Assembly (NCBI GenBank): GCA_016840125.1
Contig: JAEOSY010000118.1
Location: 1-30,547, forward strand
Origin: Candidatus Helarchaeota archaeon
Lineage (GTDB): Archaea > Asgardarchaeota > Lokiarchaeia > Helarchaeales > HEL-GB-A
Direction of reading: 5' to 3'
Length of the DNA: 30,547 bases
The translations under genes were made by a program, and so were the position numbers. Shown piece after piece: positions 1 to 8,542 of the stretch. The notes under the pieces were generated by a model. It saw nothing but the letters and a program-made list of their open reading frames with translations, was not told the DNA's origin and did not search any database. Position 1 is the stretch's first letter; each line of letters begins with the position of its first letter.

Positions 1-555
1 ATACTAATGGATCTTCCATTTGATCAATATTACTGGCGTGTTCGTCCAACTTATTCCCCTTTTGAAGGGAATTGGTCGGCTACAGCTAATTTCAATTTTA
101 CAAATGAATTTGCACCGACTCTGAATACGGGTTTTGTTACCCCCTTTATAGGAAATCAGCAAACGCTATTCATTTTTAGCGTTACTTATATCGATTTCGA
201 CAATAATCCTCCTTCGTCCATTTATGTTTTGATTAATGGGATTCGATACCAGATGGAAAAACAAAATTCAACCGATTTTGACTATACCGATGGCTGCATT
301 TATCACTATTCAACCTACTTATCTCCAGGCGTTTACAATTTCATATTTGAATGTGATGATGGACTGTTCTTTAATTCCACCGCACCTATTATAGATCTAA
401 CTGTGAGGAACAAAGTGAGTCCACTGCCTCTCTGGATTGTATTACTTATCGTTTATATTGGCATATTTATAGTATTTGCAAATATATTCTCAAAGCTTAA
501 AAAGAACGAACCAAAGCTTAGCAAATCTTTAAAAAAGCCAAAGAATACTCAATAA
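1..555 (+). CDS. C-terminal part of a membrane-anchored surface protein (5' partial)
   Basis: The reading frame is open to the first base of the window (codons precede the Met at 7), so the real start is probably outside. The visible ~180 residues begin in the middle of a beta-rich, aromatic segment (YYWRVRPTYSPFEGNW) of the kind seen at the edge of fibronectin-III/Ig-like extracellular domains. A second beta-rich domain with an FIGNQQTLF..VTYIDFDNNPP pattern follows. One hydrophobic helix (about residues 140-162, LPLWIVLLIVYIGIFIVFAN) comes next, then a Lys-rich tail ending KKPKNTQ. This predicts an outside beta-domain protein with a single C-terminal transmembrane anchor and a short basic cytoplasmic tail. 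The stop overlaps the end of the convergent gene 549-1436 by 7 bases. The ligand or function cannot be told. Confidence 0.75.
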   Translation: MLMDLPFDQYYWRVRPTYSPFEGNWSATANFNFTNEFAPTLNTGFVTPFIGNQQTLFIFSVTYIDFDNNPPSSIYVLINGIRYQMEKQNSTDFDYTDGCIYHYSTYLSPGVYNFIFECDDGLFFNSTAPIIDLTVRNKVSPLPLWIVLLIVYIGIFIVFANIFSKLKKNEPKLSKSLKKPKNTQ

Positions 556-1436
556 ATCTTGAGCCCTTTCTTATATTTTTCAGAAAATTCCTCTAACCTC
601 TTTTTCTGAATGGTTTCTTTTATATTTTCTTTGAAATCTCCTTTTAATTGATTTAATAATAACTGAAGAATTTCCTCCTCAGAGAATTTAGAGATCTTTA
701 CCGGTTTTTTTATTTTTAGGAGTATATTTGAAGGGTTCATCCTTACCTGTTGGATTGTATCAGCGACTCGAGAGATAATTGATGCCACAAGTTCGGTGAA
801 GTTGAACTGAAAGAGTAAATTATAATTAACATCCAATGTATCTATTCCATCGGATTCCATCATTAGTTTAAAAATATTCAAATAAAATAATAAGACAATA
901 TCGTTAAAATTCTCTATCGCTCCTTTAAGTTCAGGATTCTCAAGTAAAAATAGATCAAAACCATTAACTAAAGTCTCTTTTTTGATGATTTCATGAATAT
1001 CAAAGTTACTCACGTTAATATTCATTTTCTCTTTCAAAAATTTCAAGATTACTTCATTGAATTTAGGAATAAGATCGGATTTCGCTAATTCTTTCTTAGG
1101 AAATTGATAAAATTTGGTATTCTTGTCCATAAGAACTCTATTGAAATTCATTTTCTCATTTTGAAGTTGAACAACTTCGTTATTTTTAAAAAGAAGAGTA
1201 GGTTTAATTTTTCTATTTGAATTTACATCAATTATACGAATAATTCGGCCGTCATTCTCCATTTTTTTCAAATACTTAGTTAAAGTATCGAAACTAAACC
1301 TCCCCCTTTTTCCTTTGATTTTTTTAAAAAGAGTGTTAAAATTCATACTCCTTTTCTGATTAATATCATATAATTCATTCAAAATGAGTTCGCAAATTTC
1401 CCTTTCTTGAGACTTTCTACCCAAAATCACACACAT
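549..1436 (-). CDS. Hypothetical protein with N-terminal winged-helix-like domain
   Basis: A 295-residue soluble, Lys/Asn-rich protein. Residues ~10-90 (from EREICELILNELYDI to a KYLKKMENDGRIIRI strand and the RKIKPTLLFKNNE hairpin) have the spacing of an archaeal winged helix: three helices, then a two-strand wing. This suggests DNA binding or a protein-protein winged helix. The rest (~100-295) is helical with no motif I recognise. The ATG at 1436 is the first start in the open frame and lies about 60 bases left of the TATA-like stretch serving the divergent gene at 1607, so the two genes share a 170-base divergent promoter region. It could be a transcription regulator, but no family assignment is possible by eye. 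Confidence 0.7.
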   Translation of the reverse strand: MCVILGRKSQEREICELILNELYDINQKRSMNFNTLFKKIKGKRGRFSFDTLTKYLKKMENDGRIIRIIDVNSNRKIKPTLLFKNNEVVQLQNEKMNFNRVLMDKNTKFYQFPKKELAKSDLIPKFNEVILKFLKEKMNINVSNFDIHEIIKKETLVNGFDLFLLENPELKGAIENFNDIVLLFYLNIFKLMMESDGIDTLDVNYNLLFQFNFTELVASIISRVADTIQQVRMNPSNILLKIKKPVKISKFSEEEILQLLLNQLKGDFKENIKETIQKKRLEEFSEKYKKGLKIY

Positions 1437-1505
1437 CTAATTATTCATTAATACTGTATTGCTCTGCTAATATTGGAGTTAAAGTAACAAAAATTTAAGT
1501 TTTTT

Positions 1506-1518
1506 GGGCTTATAAAAA
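1506..1518 (+). promoter_or_regulatory. TATA-box promoter for the longin-PIN-TPR gene
   Basis: The 13-mer GGGCTTATAAAAA has the form of an archaeal BRE/TATA element. It lies about 90 bases before the GTG at 1607, implying a leader of some 60 bases. A second AT-rich site (TTATATG near 1545) could serve instead. The same 13-mer occurs at 15684-15696 in front of the ACT-domain gene. Confidence 0.5.
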
Positions 1519-1606
1519 TCGACATAAATTTATGAAAGAAGAATTATATGTTTAGAAAAAAGAATTAAATCACCAAATTAAATTAGTCTCTGAAAGTGGA
1601 GTTAGT

Positions 1607-4069
1607 GTGTTTTTCCTCAATTTAAATTTCTTCAATACCATCAGAGGACCCCAAATCCTATGTTATTATCCTGACTCTTTGGATGAAGAAAAGGCACAAC
1701 AAATTGCCAATCTTCTAAATATCTCTGAATTACTAAAACAGAAGTTCTTTGTGTATGAAACCTCTCCCCAGTTTAAAACTGTGAATTATTACTTTGAAAT
1801 CCCCTCTGAATGGGCGCGGGGCAAAAAAGAGATGCTCTTAATCTCGATGATTTTAATTGATGAACCCATTGAGCAAATACATGTATTTGAAGGTTTGTTA
1901 AAAAAAATAGCGACGAGTATAGAAAAAATTAAGGATGCATATAAAGGATTTTATATGTATAATGCAAGTAAAGGTGATTACGAGGAAAATGAAGAGATTT
2001 ACGAGATGATTTGCCAAAAAGTTGAAACCTTTCTTGAGGAAACAGAAGAAACATTGAAATTATCTCAACAAACTTCGTTAGATCGTGTAATGGAAACCAC
2101 CGAAGAGAAAAAAATTGGTAGTTATATAGTTGATTCAAATTTTTTCGATTTTCTATTTCAAATTGAGAAAACTGAACGCCCCTTCGTTTATCTCAACGAA
2201 ATTATTAAATATGGAATCCCTATTTTTTTAACAAACCATATTTTACTCGAAATTAAAACTCCTGAGCAAGTAATTTATAACCTTCTTAAAAATATACGAA
2301 TTTTTCAAATAACACCTCGAGTATTAATGAAAATTAAAGCAGAAGCCTCGCAGGGGGCTTATTTAAAGGAATCGAGTTTATCACTTATTGCCCTTGCTCG
2401 AAGCTTAATGAAAGATGAAAGTTATCAACCTGTAACTATCGTTTCCGATGACTTTGAATTAATTCAGTTGGTACAAGATTATTTTCAAGATATCAAAATC
2501 CTCCCCTGCAGTAGTTTCGTATTAGAATTAGTTAATAATTTAAAGGATAAACAGATTCAAACATATTTCAACAAAATCCGTAAGAAAATCATCAATATTG
2601 AGATGCAGCAGGCGCTTGCCCAGCGCGACACCCACCCTGGAGATCAATTAACATGGCTGATTGAAAAAGCTATAAGCGCAGCGGGCAGTTCTTTTTCTAC
2701 AATTAGCGAAACTTCAAGTGAAATTAATGAATTACCAAAAGTTGAATTATCTTTAATTAATCTATACACCAAAGGTCATAAATTACAAGCCCCTCAATTG
2801 AAACCAATTAAAGATTTAGTCCCTTATTTGGATGATGTTAAAGACGTAGTTCAGAATCTGAATATAGTAAAGAAATATCTTGCAAATGACGAAATGGAAA
2901 AAGCCGCTGATATTATTCATGCAACCTTGGATATCCTCTCAACTACGTTCTTATTATCCGGTGCATCACTTCAAGAACGTAGAAAACTTCGATTTCAAAT
3001 GTATATAGCCAAAATGATGGCTAATTTCGAGTTTCTTGCTGCCATAACCCATACGGATATGGCTGAACTTGATCATGCTATTGATCATTTTAACAGGAGT
3101 GCTTTGAATAGCTCCATGGCGGGTAATTATCAAAATATTGTCATTTCAACATATTTGAAAAGCCTTTCTCTTATTTATCACAAACAATATAACCGTGCTC
3201 TTCACCATTTTGAACTTGCTAGAGTATTGAGTGAATCATATAAAATGCCCCGCTATAATGTAATGGGTCTTGGGGGCGTTGCAATTTCAAAATTTTTGAT
3301 GGGAAAGGTAGATGAAGCCAAAGAAACTATGAATGAAGTACATAAACTTATTGAAGAAGACGAACAAGAATCATTATTGGTAATGAATGAATTTGGGGAT
3401 AACTTTTATATGATGGGGCGACCCGACGTTGCAATCCATCTCTATAATGAAGCCTTCGAAATTGCAATTAGTTTAAAAAGAATAAATATGGCTGATTCTA
3501 TTTTTTCTAAAATAACCCGGTGTTATTATGCGATCGGGTCTTATAAAGATGCGCCTCTAGCTACACAATTACAGAAAGTACTTGATCTTGCTTATAACCT
3601 GAAAAATAAGGAAGATATCAAACTTTACGAACAAAAAATCGCACAACTTAGTGAAATTCATCAGACCGTAAAAGAACCACTACCTTTCCGTGTTCAAAAA
3701 CAATGGGTAGCTGGAAGTGAGTTACCCAACCCGCTTAAGAGCTGGATGGATCTTTTACATATTGCTAAGGAACAAAAGGAAATAGCTGGAAAACAAAGTA
3801 TCCACTTTACTAATTTCTTTTGTTATAATCCTCAACTAGGGAATCTTATTGTGAAAATTCCAGAAAAAGTATCCTTACGATTTGAACGCGTACCTGAGGC
3901 ATATAAGTTGGCTTTAAAGGCGAATCACGAAAAATACAGCATTATTGAAGCCTCTGATGTAGATAAGGAGAAATTTTTGATTAGAGTAATTATTGTTACT
4001 AAATCAATGGAAAATATCCAAATAAAAAGAAGTGCGCCTCAAGTATTTGGAAAGTATATGGAATTATAA
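1607..4069 (+). CDS. Longin-like / PIN-like / TPR multidomain protein
   Basis: An 820-residue protein starting with GTG, preceded by a GGAG at 1598. Residues ~1-130 (FFNTIRGPQILCYYPD, then KEMLLISMILIDEP) resemble the beta-hairpin start and central strand of longin domains of the NPRL2/CCZ1 style, where a GPxI..YxP pattern is typical. Residues ~172-310 look like a PIN domain: VDSNFFDFL (first Asp ~176), LLEIKT (Glu ~213), an L-S-L-I-A-L-A helix, and VSDDFEL (Asp ~280). The usual Asp before the LLALA-type helix appears to be Ser, so nuclease activity is uncertain. Residues ~410-690 are TPR-like helical hairpins (MYIAKMMANFEFLAAI, YNRALHHFELARVLSE, YKDAPLATQLQKVL). A small beta-rich domain ends the protein. 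It is flanked by a HEAT membrane protein and Rag/Arf-like GTPases, which suggests a role in GTPase-linked membrane functions. The domain calls are by eye. Confidence 0.75.
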   Translation: MFFLNLNFFNTIRGPQILCYYPDSLDEEKAQQIANLLNISELLKQKFFVYETSPQFKTVNYYFEIPSEWARGKKEMLLISMILIDEPIEQIHVFEGLLKKIATSIEKIKDAYKGFYMYNASKGDYEENEEIYEMICQKVETFLEETEETLKLSQQTSLDRVMETTEEKKIGSYIVDSNFFDFLFQIEKTERPFVYLNEIIKYGIPIFLTNHILLEIKTPEQVIYNLLKNIRIFQITPRVLMKIKAEASQGAYLKESSLSLIALARSLMKDESYQPVTIVSDDFELIQLVQDYFQDIKILPCSSFVLELVNNLKDKQIQTYFNKIRKKIINIEMQQALAQRDTHPGDQLTWLIEKAISAAGSSFSTISETSSEINELPKVELSLINLYTKGHKLQAPQLKPIKDLVPYLDDVKDVVQNLNIVKKYLANDEMEKAADIIHATLDILSTTFLLSGASLQERRKLRFQMYIAKMMANFEFLAAITHTDMAELDHAIDHFNRSALNSSMAGNYQNIVISTYLKSLSLIYHKQYNRALHHFELARVLSESYKMPRYNVMGLGGVAISKFLMGKVDEAKETMNEVHKLIEEDEQESLLVMNEFGDNFYMMGRPDVAIHLYNEAFEIAISLKRINMADSIFSKITRCYYAIGSYKDAPLATQLQKVLDLAYNLKNKEDIKLYEQKIAQLSEIHQTVKEPLPFRVQKQWVAGSELPNPLKSWMDLLHIAKEQKEIAGKQSIHFTNFFCYNPQLGNLIVKIPEKVSLRFERVPEAYKLALKANHEKYSIIEASDVDKEKFLIRVIIVTKSMENIQIKRSAPQVFGKYMEL

Positions 4070-4079
4070 ATCATCTATA

Positions 4080-5960
4080 TTATTTTTTTCTTGGCAGATC
4101 ACTCTTCTTAAAAACGAATTTGGGTGCTTTTGTAGCTTCCTTAATCTTGCCAATAGCTTCTTGTAATAATTTGGCCTCGAATTTTGGTTCAGCTCCAGTT
4201 ATTTCATTTATTTGATTCTCCAGTTTTTGAAGATTCTCCTCATTGACCTCAGTACTTGTAATTTTCTGAATTAATGTGAAAAGTTCATTAATTATATCAA
4301 TATCTTCATCGGTTACTAATTTGAGTGATTTTTTAAGAATCTCGGTTGTAAATTGAGGGAAATCATCAATTAATTGAACAAAGGATTCAACTGTTCCCTT
4401 TCTTACACTCCATTCATCGTCTTCAAGCCCTTTAAATAGGAATCCCATAACCGCATCTATTGTATCATCCCGCGCGAAAGCAATACTGTTGAATAGTTTA
4501 ATTATTCCCCATCGGACATAACGGTTTTTATCTGGTTTTAATTCAGCCAAGAAATCGTATATTTTCCTCACCTCAACTTTTGGAAGAATTTTCATCATAT
4601 TCGTTAGTGATTCCGCTGCTTCAAGTCTGACTGTCCAAATTTTATCCGTTTGAAGAAACTCGAGCAGATTGGGAACAACACTAACAGATTTGAATCGATC
4701 GTCTTCCGTAATTTTTCTTAGAAGAATAATGGCTTTCCTTCGTACATGAACATCCTCATTTTGCAACAAACGATATAATTTTGGTGTATATTCCGGTCGG
4801 ATATAGTTTTGATTCACACTTTTTTCTATAGTTTCAATGAGTGTTTTATCATGTATCAATTGGGATTTGATAGCAGCGTTTAATTTCATAGAATCATAAG
4901 TAAGTGAAACGACAAGCGCTCGGGAATAAGATTTCGATTTGGTGAGAATAATAATTAACAAAAATAATGGGATTAATAAACTAATCCCCATACATATAAT
5001 ATTTGTGATGGGTCTCATAATATCGGGAACGAGTGTTAAGCCTATACCTTGAAAGGGGACAATAAAAAAACCATGCATCGTAAGGAAGGTCAATAATCCA
5101 AAGCCCAGAATGAGATATGACCCATGTACCCATTCAAATGGACGCCTATAATCATCAATAATATGTGTTAATTCAATAGGTCGATATTTCAAATCATTAA
5201 CTATTCCGTTAATCAGAATAATTAAAAAGGACAATAGTGAGATTACAATAAAATAAGGGTTGAGTAAGAGTAAACCCAATTCAAATAAGATAATAATCCC
5301 AATGGAGGCAAATCCTAAAAATAAACGAATATTTTTCGCGTTGTGGAGAAAAATAAATGGTGAAAATAATTTAAAAATCGCGTAAGCAATGAAATAAGTT
5401 ATTATAATTAGAGGGTAAATCATACATACAATGAAAATGGAAAAGATTAAATCGAAACCTATAGCAAACGATAAAATTAGAATTGGAATCAGATAAAAAA
5501 TAACCCCAAATAAGAAAACTGCTTCTGTTTTTCCCTTTACTTTTGCAACTAACCAACGAACTATAGAACGTAACACTTTATGATGAGGGGTTTCGGCCTG
5601 ATTCTCTTTCTCACATAAGAAATATAACTCGCCTAAGGGATATGCAATGACCACAAATAATCCCCCATAGAAAAAAAAGTAGGAAGAAATTTCAGGTAAA
5701 TCTGTAGTTTCAATGGCCCAAGAATAAATGAGCAAAGCTATTATATTAATGCCTAAGCTTAAAATTATACTGAAAAAAATGCTATTTTTTAAAGAACTGA
5801 CCGTTAAATGTTCTGCTCGGTATTGCATCGCTCGGCTTTTTTTAATCTCCGTAGTAGACATTATTTCTTCAATCGAAGTATAGAATTTACGATAGATAAG
5901 ATATCCTAGAATGATCCCACCGAAAAAACTTATTAAAAAAAAGATATCAATGGGGTCCAT
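4080..5960 (-). CDS. Polytopic membrane protein with C-terminal HEAT repeats
   Basis: A 626-residue protein. The N-terminal ~350 residues contain about ten hydrophobic helices, starting with IFFLISFFGGIILGYLIYR at the N-terminus and including FFSIILSLGINIIALLIYSW and IIILFELGLLLLN. From ~390 to 560 there are HEAT-like repeats: YRLLQNEDVHVRRKAIILLRKI, FLQTDKIWTVRLEAAESLTNM, ELKPDKNRYVRWGIIKLFN and LEDDEWSVRKGTVESFVQL, each with the characteristic D..VR..A turn. The tail is charged and Lys-rich. The ATG at 5960 lies 28 bases after the stop of the upstream GTPase gene, so the two are probably one transcript. It may be a membrane receptor or scaffold for that GTPase. This is inference from the pairing alone. 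Confidence 0.8.
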   Translation of the reverse strand: MDPIDIFFLISFFGGIILGYLIYRKFYTSIEEIMSTTEIKKSRAMQYRAEHLTVSSLKNSIFFSIILSLGINIIALLIYSWAIETTDLPEISSYFFFYGGLFVVIAYPLGELYFLCEKENQAETPHHKVLRSIVRWLVAKVKGKTEAVFLFGVIFYLIPILILSFAIGFDLIFSIFIVCMIYPLIIITYFIAYAIFKLFSPFIFLHNAKNIRLFLGFASIGIIILFELGLLLLNPYFIVISLLSFLIILINGIVNDLKYRPIELTHIIDDYRRPFEWVHGSYLILGFGLLTFLTMHGFFIVPFQGIGLTLVPDIMRPITNIICMGISLLIPLFLLIIILTKSKSYSRALVVSLTYDSMKLNAAIKSQLIHDKTLIETIEKSVNQNYIRPEYTPKLYRLLQNEDVHVRRKAIILLRKITEDDRFKSVSVVPNLLEFLQTDKIWTVRLEAAESLTNMMKILPKVEVRKIYDFLAELKPDKNRYVRWGIIKLFNSIAFARDDTIDAVMGFLFKGLEDDEWSVRKGTVESFVQLIDDFPQFTTEILKKSLKLVTDEDIDIINELFTLIQKITSTEVNEENLQKLENQINEITGAEPKFEAKLLQEAIGKIKEATKAPKFVFKKSDLPRKK

Positions 5961-5988
5961 GCTGAGGAATACTCCAGGTCTATGTCCT

Positions 5989-7200
5989 TTATTCCATTAG
6001 ACTTTCAAGCCATGGTTCAAGTTCAGTTGGTGTTTCCATTGAGAGTTTTTCTTTAACTGAGGGGTCTCCGTGTATAGCTGATAAAATTATCGTTTTTCCC
6101 TCAAGATATATTGGCAATGCACTGAAATATTGTCCATCGAACTCGAGAAGAACTTGTTCATCTTCCATCACAAGCATTTGGAGATTTTGAATGGTTAGAG
6201 CATTAATCAGTTCACGGATCTCATCGCTTTGTACATACTCTCCTACTCGAACTCCTGATAGATCAAAGAGTACTAAGTTATCCAACCCGGTTACTCTTGC
6301 GTGTTTTTCAAGGATTTGATTTATTGTATCTTGGACATCAACATTTGCGAAGATGCGAATAAGTTCTGTAAATCCATTGAATACCGTTAGATCGTTGTAA
6401 ACTGAAGAATTTCTTAGTTGGAATGTAATATTTGCATCGGTCAAATTCTTTGACACAAGTTTTGTTAAATCTTTAATGAATACTTGGTACTTAGGTTCCA
6501 TTTCAAGTTCTGGGTCGTATTTATGGAAAAGGATCATAAAGTACGGATTTTCTTTCAGATAATGAAATATCTTAACAATCCTTTCCAAATACTCCATCGA
6601 TTCATCAAATCGTTCTTCATCCTGAATATCAATGACATACATCACGGCGCTACAATCAAAGAAAAATCGTTCAGGTTCCTTAAGATATACCTTTCTATAT
6701 TGCTGCTGTCCTCCCAAATCCCAAAGCATCACATTAACATTTGATACTTTTAACCTATCTTGAACTGCACCCTTGGTTGGTAGAAGATCTTTCAACATTT
6801 GTCCAAATTGTTGGAGATTTCCTCGATATTTTATAGTAAGTGTTTTTGAAATAGCTGTCTTACCTGCATTATCAATTCCCAACAACATTACTTTTTTAGC
6901 GATCTCACCACGATACTTCTCTGCCCTCATTATGAGCTTGGCAATTGTCATCCATTCCTCTAACAAAGATGGATCTAAATCGTTGGCTTCTGCAAATTGA
7001 AGTGAATCCTCTTGTTTTATTTTTGCTAAATCCTTAATTTTGCTGATTTTTAAACCACTTTTTAAAAGGTCCGCGTTATCCTCGATTCCTTTTATAATTG
7101 CAATGTCCATATCCTTTAGTTCTTTAATTTTCTTTGGTCGAATAAGATCTGGAACGAGGAGGGAGTAGATCTTTTCATGAAACTTCTTTATGTTCATCAT
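5989..7200 (-). CDS. Rag/Arf-like small GTPase with N-terminal HhH-like and C-terminal roadblock-like domains
   Basis: A 403-residue GTP-binding protein. Residues ~30-95 form a helix-hairpin-helix-like module of the DUF4332 type (KGIEDNADLLKSGLKISKI.DLAKI...LDPSLLEEWMTIAKL). The G domain runs from ~101 to 285, with P-loop GIDNAGKT (108-115), G2 Thr in PTKG (141-144), switch II WDLGGQ (160-165) and G4 HKYD (226-229). The P-loop and WDLGGQ are Arf-like, while HKxD in place of NKxD is the form found in Rag/Gtr GTPases. The C-terminal ~115 residues (DNLVLFDLSGVRVGEY...) resemble a roadblock/longin fold, as in Rag proteins. No lipidation site is visible. A TATA box lies at 7231-7240. The HEAT membrane protein gene follows 28 bases downstream. 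Confidence 0.9.
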   Translation of the reverse strand: MMNIKKFHEKIYSLLVPDLIRPKKIKELKDMDIAIIKGIEDNADLLKSGLKISKIKDLAKIKQEDSLQFAEANDLDPSLLEEWMTIAKLIMRAEKYRGEIAKKVMLLGIDNAGKTAISKTLTIKYRGNLQQFGQMLKDLLPTKGAVQDRLKVSNVNVMLWDLGGQQQYRKVYLKEPERFFFDCSAVMYVIDIQDEERFDESMEYLERIVKIFHYLKENPYFMILFHKYDPELEMEPKYQVFIKDLTKLVSKNLTDANITFQLRNSSVYNDLTVFNGFTELIRIFANVDVQDTINQILEKHARVTGLDNLVLFDLSGVRVGEYVQSDEIRELINALTIQNLQMLVMEDEQVLLEFDGQYFSALPIYLEGKTIILSAIHGDPSVKEKLSMETPTELEPWLESLME

Positions 7201-7230
7201 TTTGAAGGCTTCCTTTTTTTTCTTTTACTT

Positions 7231-7240
7231 TTTTATAAAT
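7231..7240 (-). promoter_or_regulatory. TATA box of the GTPase-HEAT operon
   Basis: Read on the minus strand this is ATTTATAAAA, centred about 35 bases before the ATG at 7200, the normal archaeal distance for a short leader. The remainder of the 304-base gap 7201-7504 is AT-rich with T-runs and holds no gene I can support. Confidence 0.5.
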
Positions 7241-7504
7241 TCTCTCTACTTTGTTTTAAGTAGCAAATCTTTCCTTTCTATAGTTTTTATCCTTATCAAT
7301 AGATCTTAAATCTGATTAAATAATTTTTGATATTTAAGTCTTTTTTAATTCGTATTTGGCGAAAGAAAAGAAAATCTGACGAATTTTCAGTTCCGTAAAG
7401 TCAAATATAATTGAAATTTGGCAATATAAAGCATTTCTTTAAAGAAATTTTGAATTCTTGGTTAATCTCTTAGCTTTGTAATAAAACACAATTTTCCTCT
7501 GATT

Positions 7505-8440
7505 TCACACTTTTTGAAAGAAATTTACAAGCAACTTTTCAAACTCTTTTTCATTTTTCACCTGAGCTGATTCAGTAAAATGTCCCTCCGTAATTTTAGG
7601 ATCGTTGGTGTATTTAATCAAAAAGAGACTCTGGCTTCCAACTTTCACTGGATTAAATGTGAGTAAATCTCCATTCATATGAAGAATTACCGGTTTCTGG
7701 GATACCGCGAAGAGATTTCGAAGTTCATCAAGATATTGATTCATGATTTTAGCGCTTATATCATCTTTTGAGAACTCCCCAATCACAATATCATCTTCAT
7801 TCATTAAAAGGACCGAATTGGCTCCATAATGTTCGGCCCATTCTTCTAAATACTCAATTATCCTTTGAACGTTCTTATCTGACAATGCTCGAATCCCAGA
7901 GGAAAATGCGGCAATGATAGACCACCTTTCAAAAATCGAGGTATTAAAGAATGCAATATTGAAATCAGGCGCGATTTTAGTAACTTTTTTATGGAGATCT
8001 TTCGTAAATAACTTAACATTCGTGGTATGCTTTATATCCGGGTCAATCTTATGGAAAAATACGATTATACTTGGATTTTGGTTAGTTTCTCGAAAAACCG
8101 TGATGATATTCTCCAAATATTCTAAGACACTATCAAATCGCATTTCATCTTGGATATCAATTATGAAGTACAAAAGGCTTAAATCCGAAAAAATAAATTC
8201 TTTCCGATCGAAATACTGAGAGAGATATTGTTTCTGACCACCCAAATCCCATAGAACAAACTCAAGCTCTAATATTTTCGATTTACTTCGTTCAATACCT
8301 TTTGTTGGTTTTAACTTATTTAAGAAACTATAATTTTTCTTTAATACATGTAGAATTGATGTCTTCCCCGCGTTATCGATGCCACAGAATAATATTTTCT
8401 TCATTTCACTCATGGAATTCGCTTCCCCATTAGTCTTCAT
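7505..8440 (-). CDS. Rag/Arf-like small GTPase with C-terminal roadblock-like domain
   Basis: A 311-residue paralogue of the G protein at 5989-7200, without its N-terminal HhH-like module. Motifs: P-loop GIDNAGKT (20-27), PTKG with the switch I Thr (45-48), WDLGGQ (64-69) and HKID (130-133). The HKxD again points to the Rag/Gtr side of the Ras superfamily, although P-loop and switch II are Arf-like. Residues ~190-311 (ANSVLLMNEDDIVIGEFSKDD...LLTFNPVKVG) are a roadblock/longin-like extension. The ATG at 8440 gives nine extra residues; internal ATGs at 8413 or 8404 are equally plausible starts. The gene is separated from the downstream GTPase gene by ~300 bases and is divergent from the helical protein at 8543. 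Confidence 0.88.
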   Translation of the reverse strand: MKTNGEANSMSEMKKILFCGIDNAGKTSILHVLKKNYSFLNKLKPTKGIERSKSKILELEFVLWDLGGQKQYLSQYFDRKEFIFSDLSLLYFIIDIQDEMRFDSVLEYLENIITVFRETNQNPSIIVFFHKIDPDIKHTTNVKLFTKDLHKKVTKIAPDFNIAFFNTSIFERWSIIAAFSSGIRALSDKNVQRIIEYLEEWAEHYGANSVLLMNEDDIVIGEFSKDDISAKIMNQYLDELRNLFAVSQKPVILHMNGDLLTFNPVKVGSQSLFLIKYTNDPKITEGHFTESAQVKNEKEFEKLLVNFFQKV

Positions 8441-8542
8441 AAAATTTTATTACTGTTAAATAAATAGCTTATTGTAATTTATTTTATTACTAATAATATT
8501 CGTGTTTATGCAATAACATTTAAGAATTTGATGGAGAAAAGA

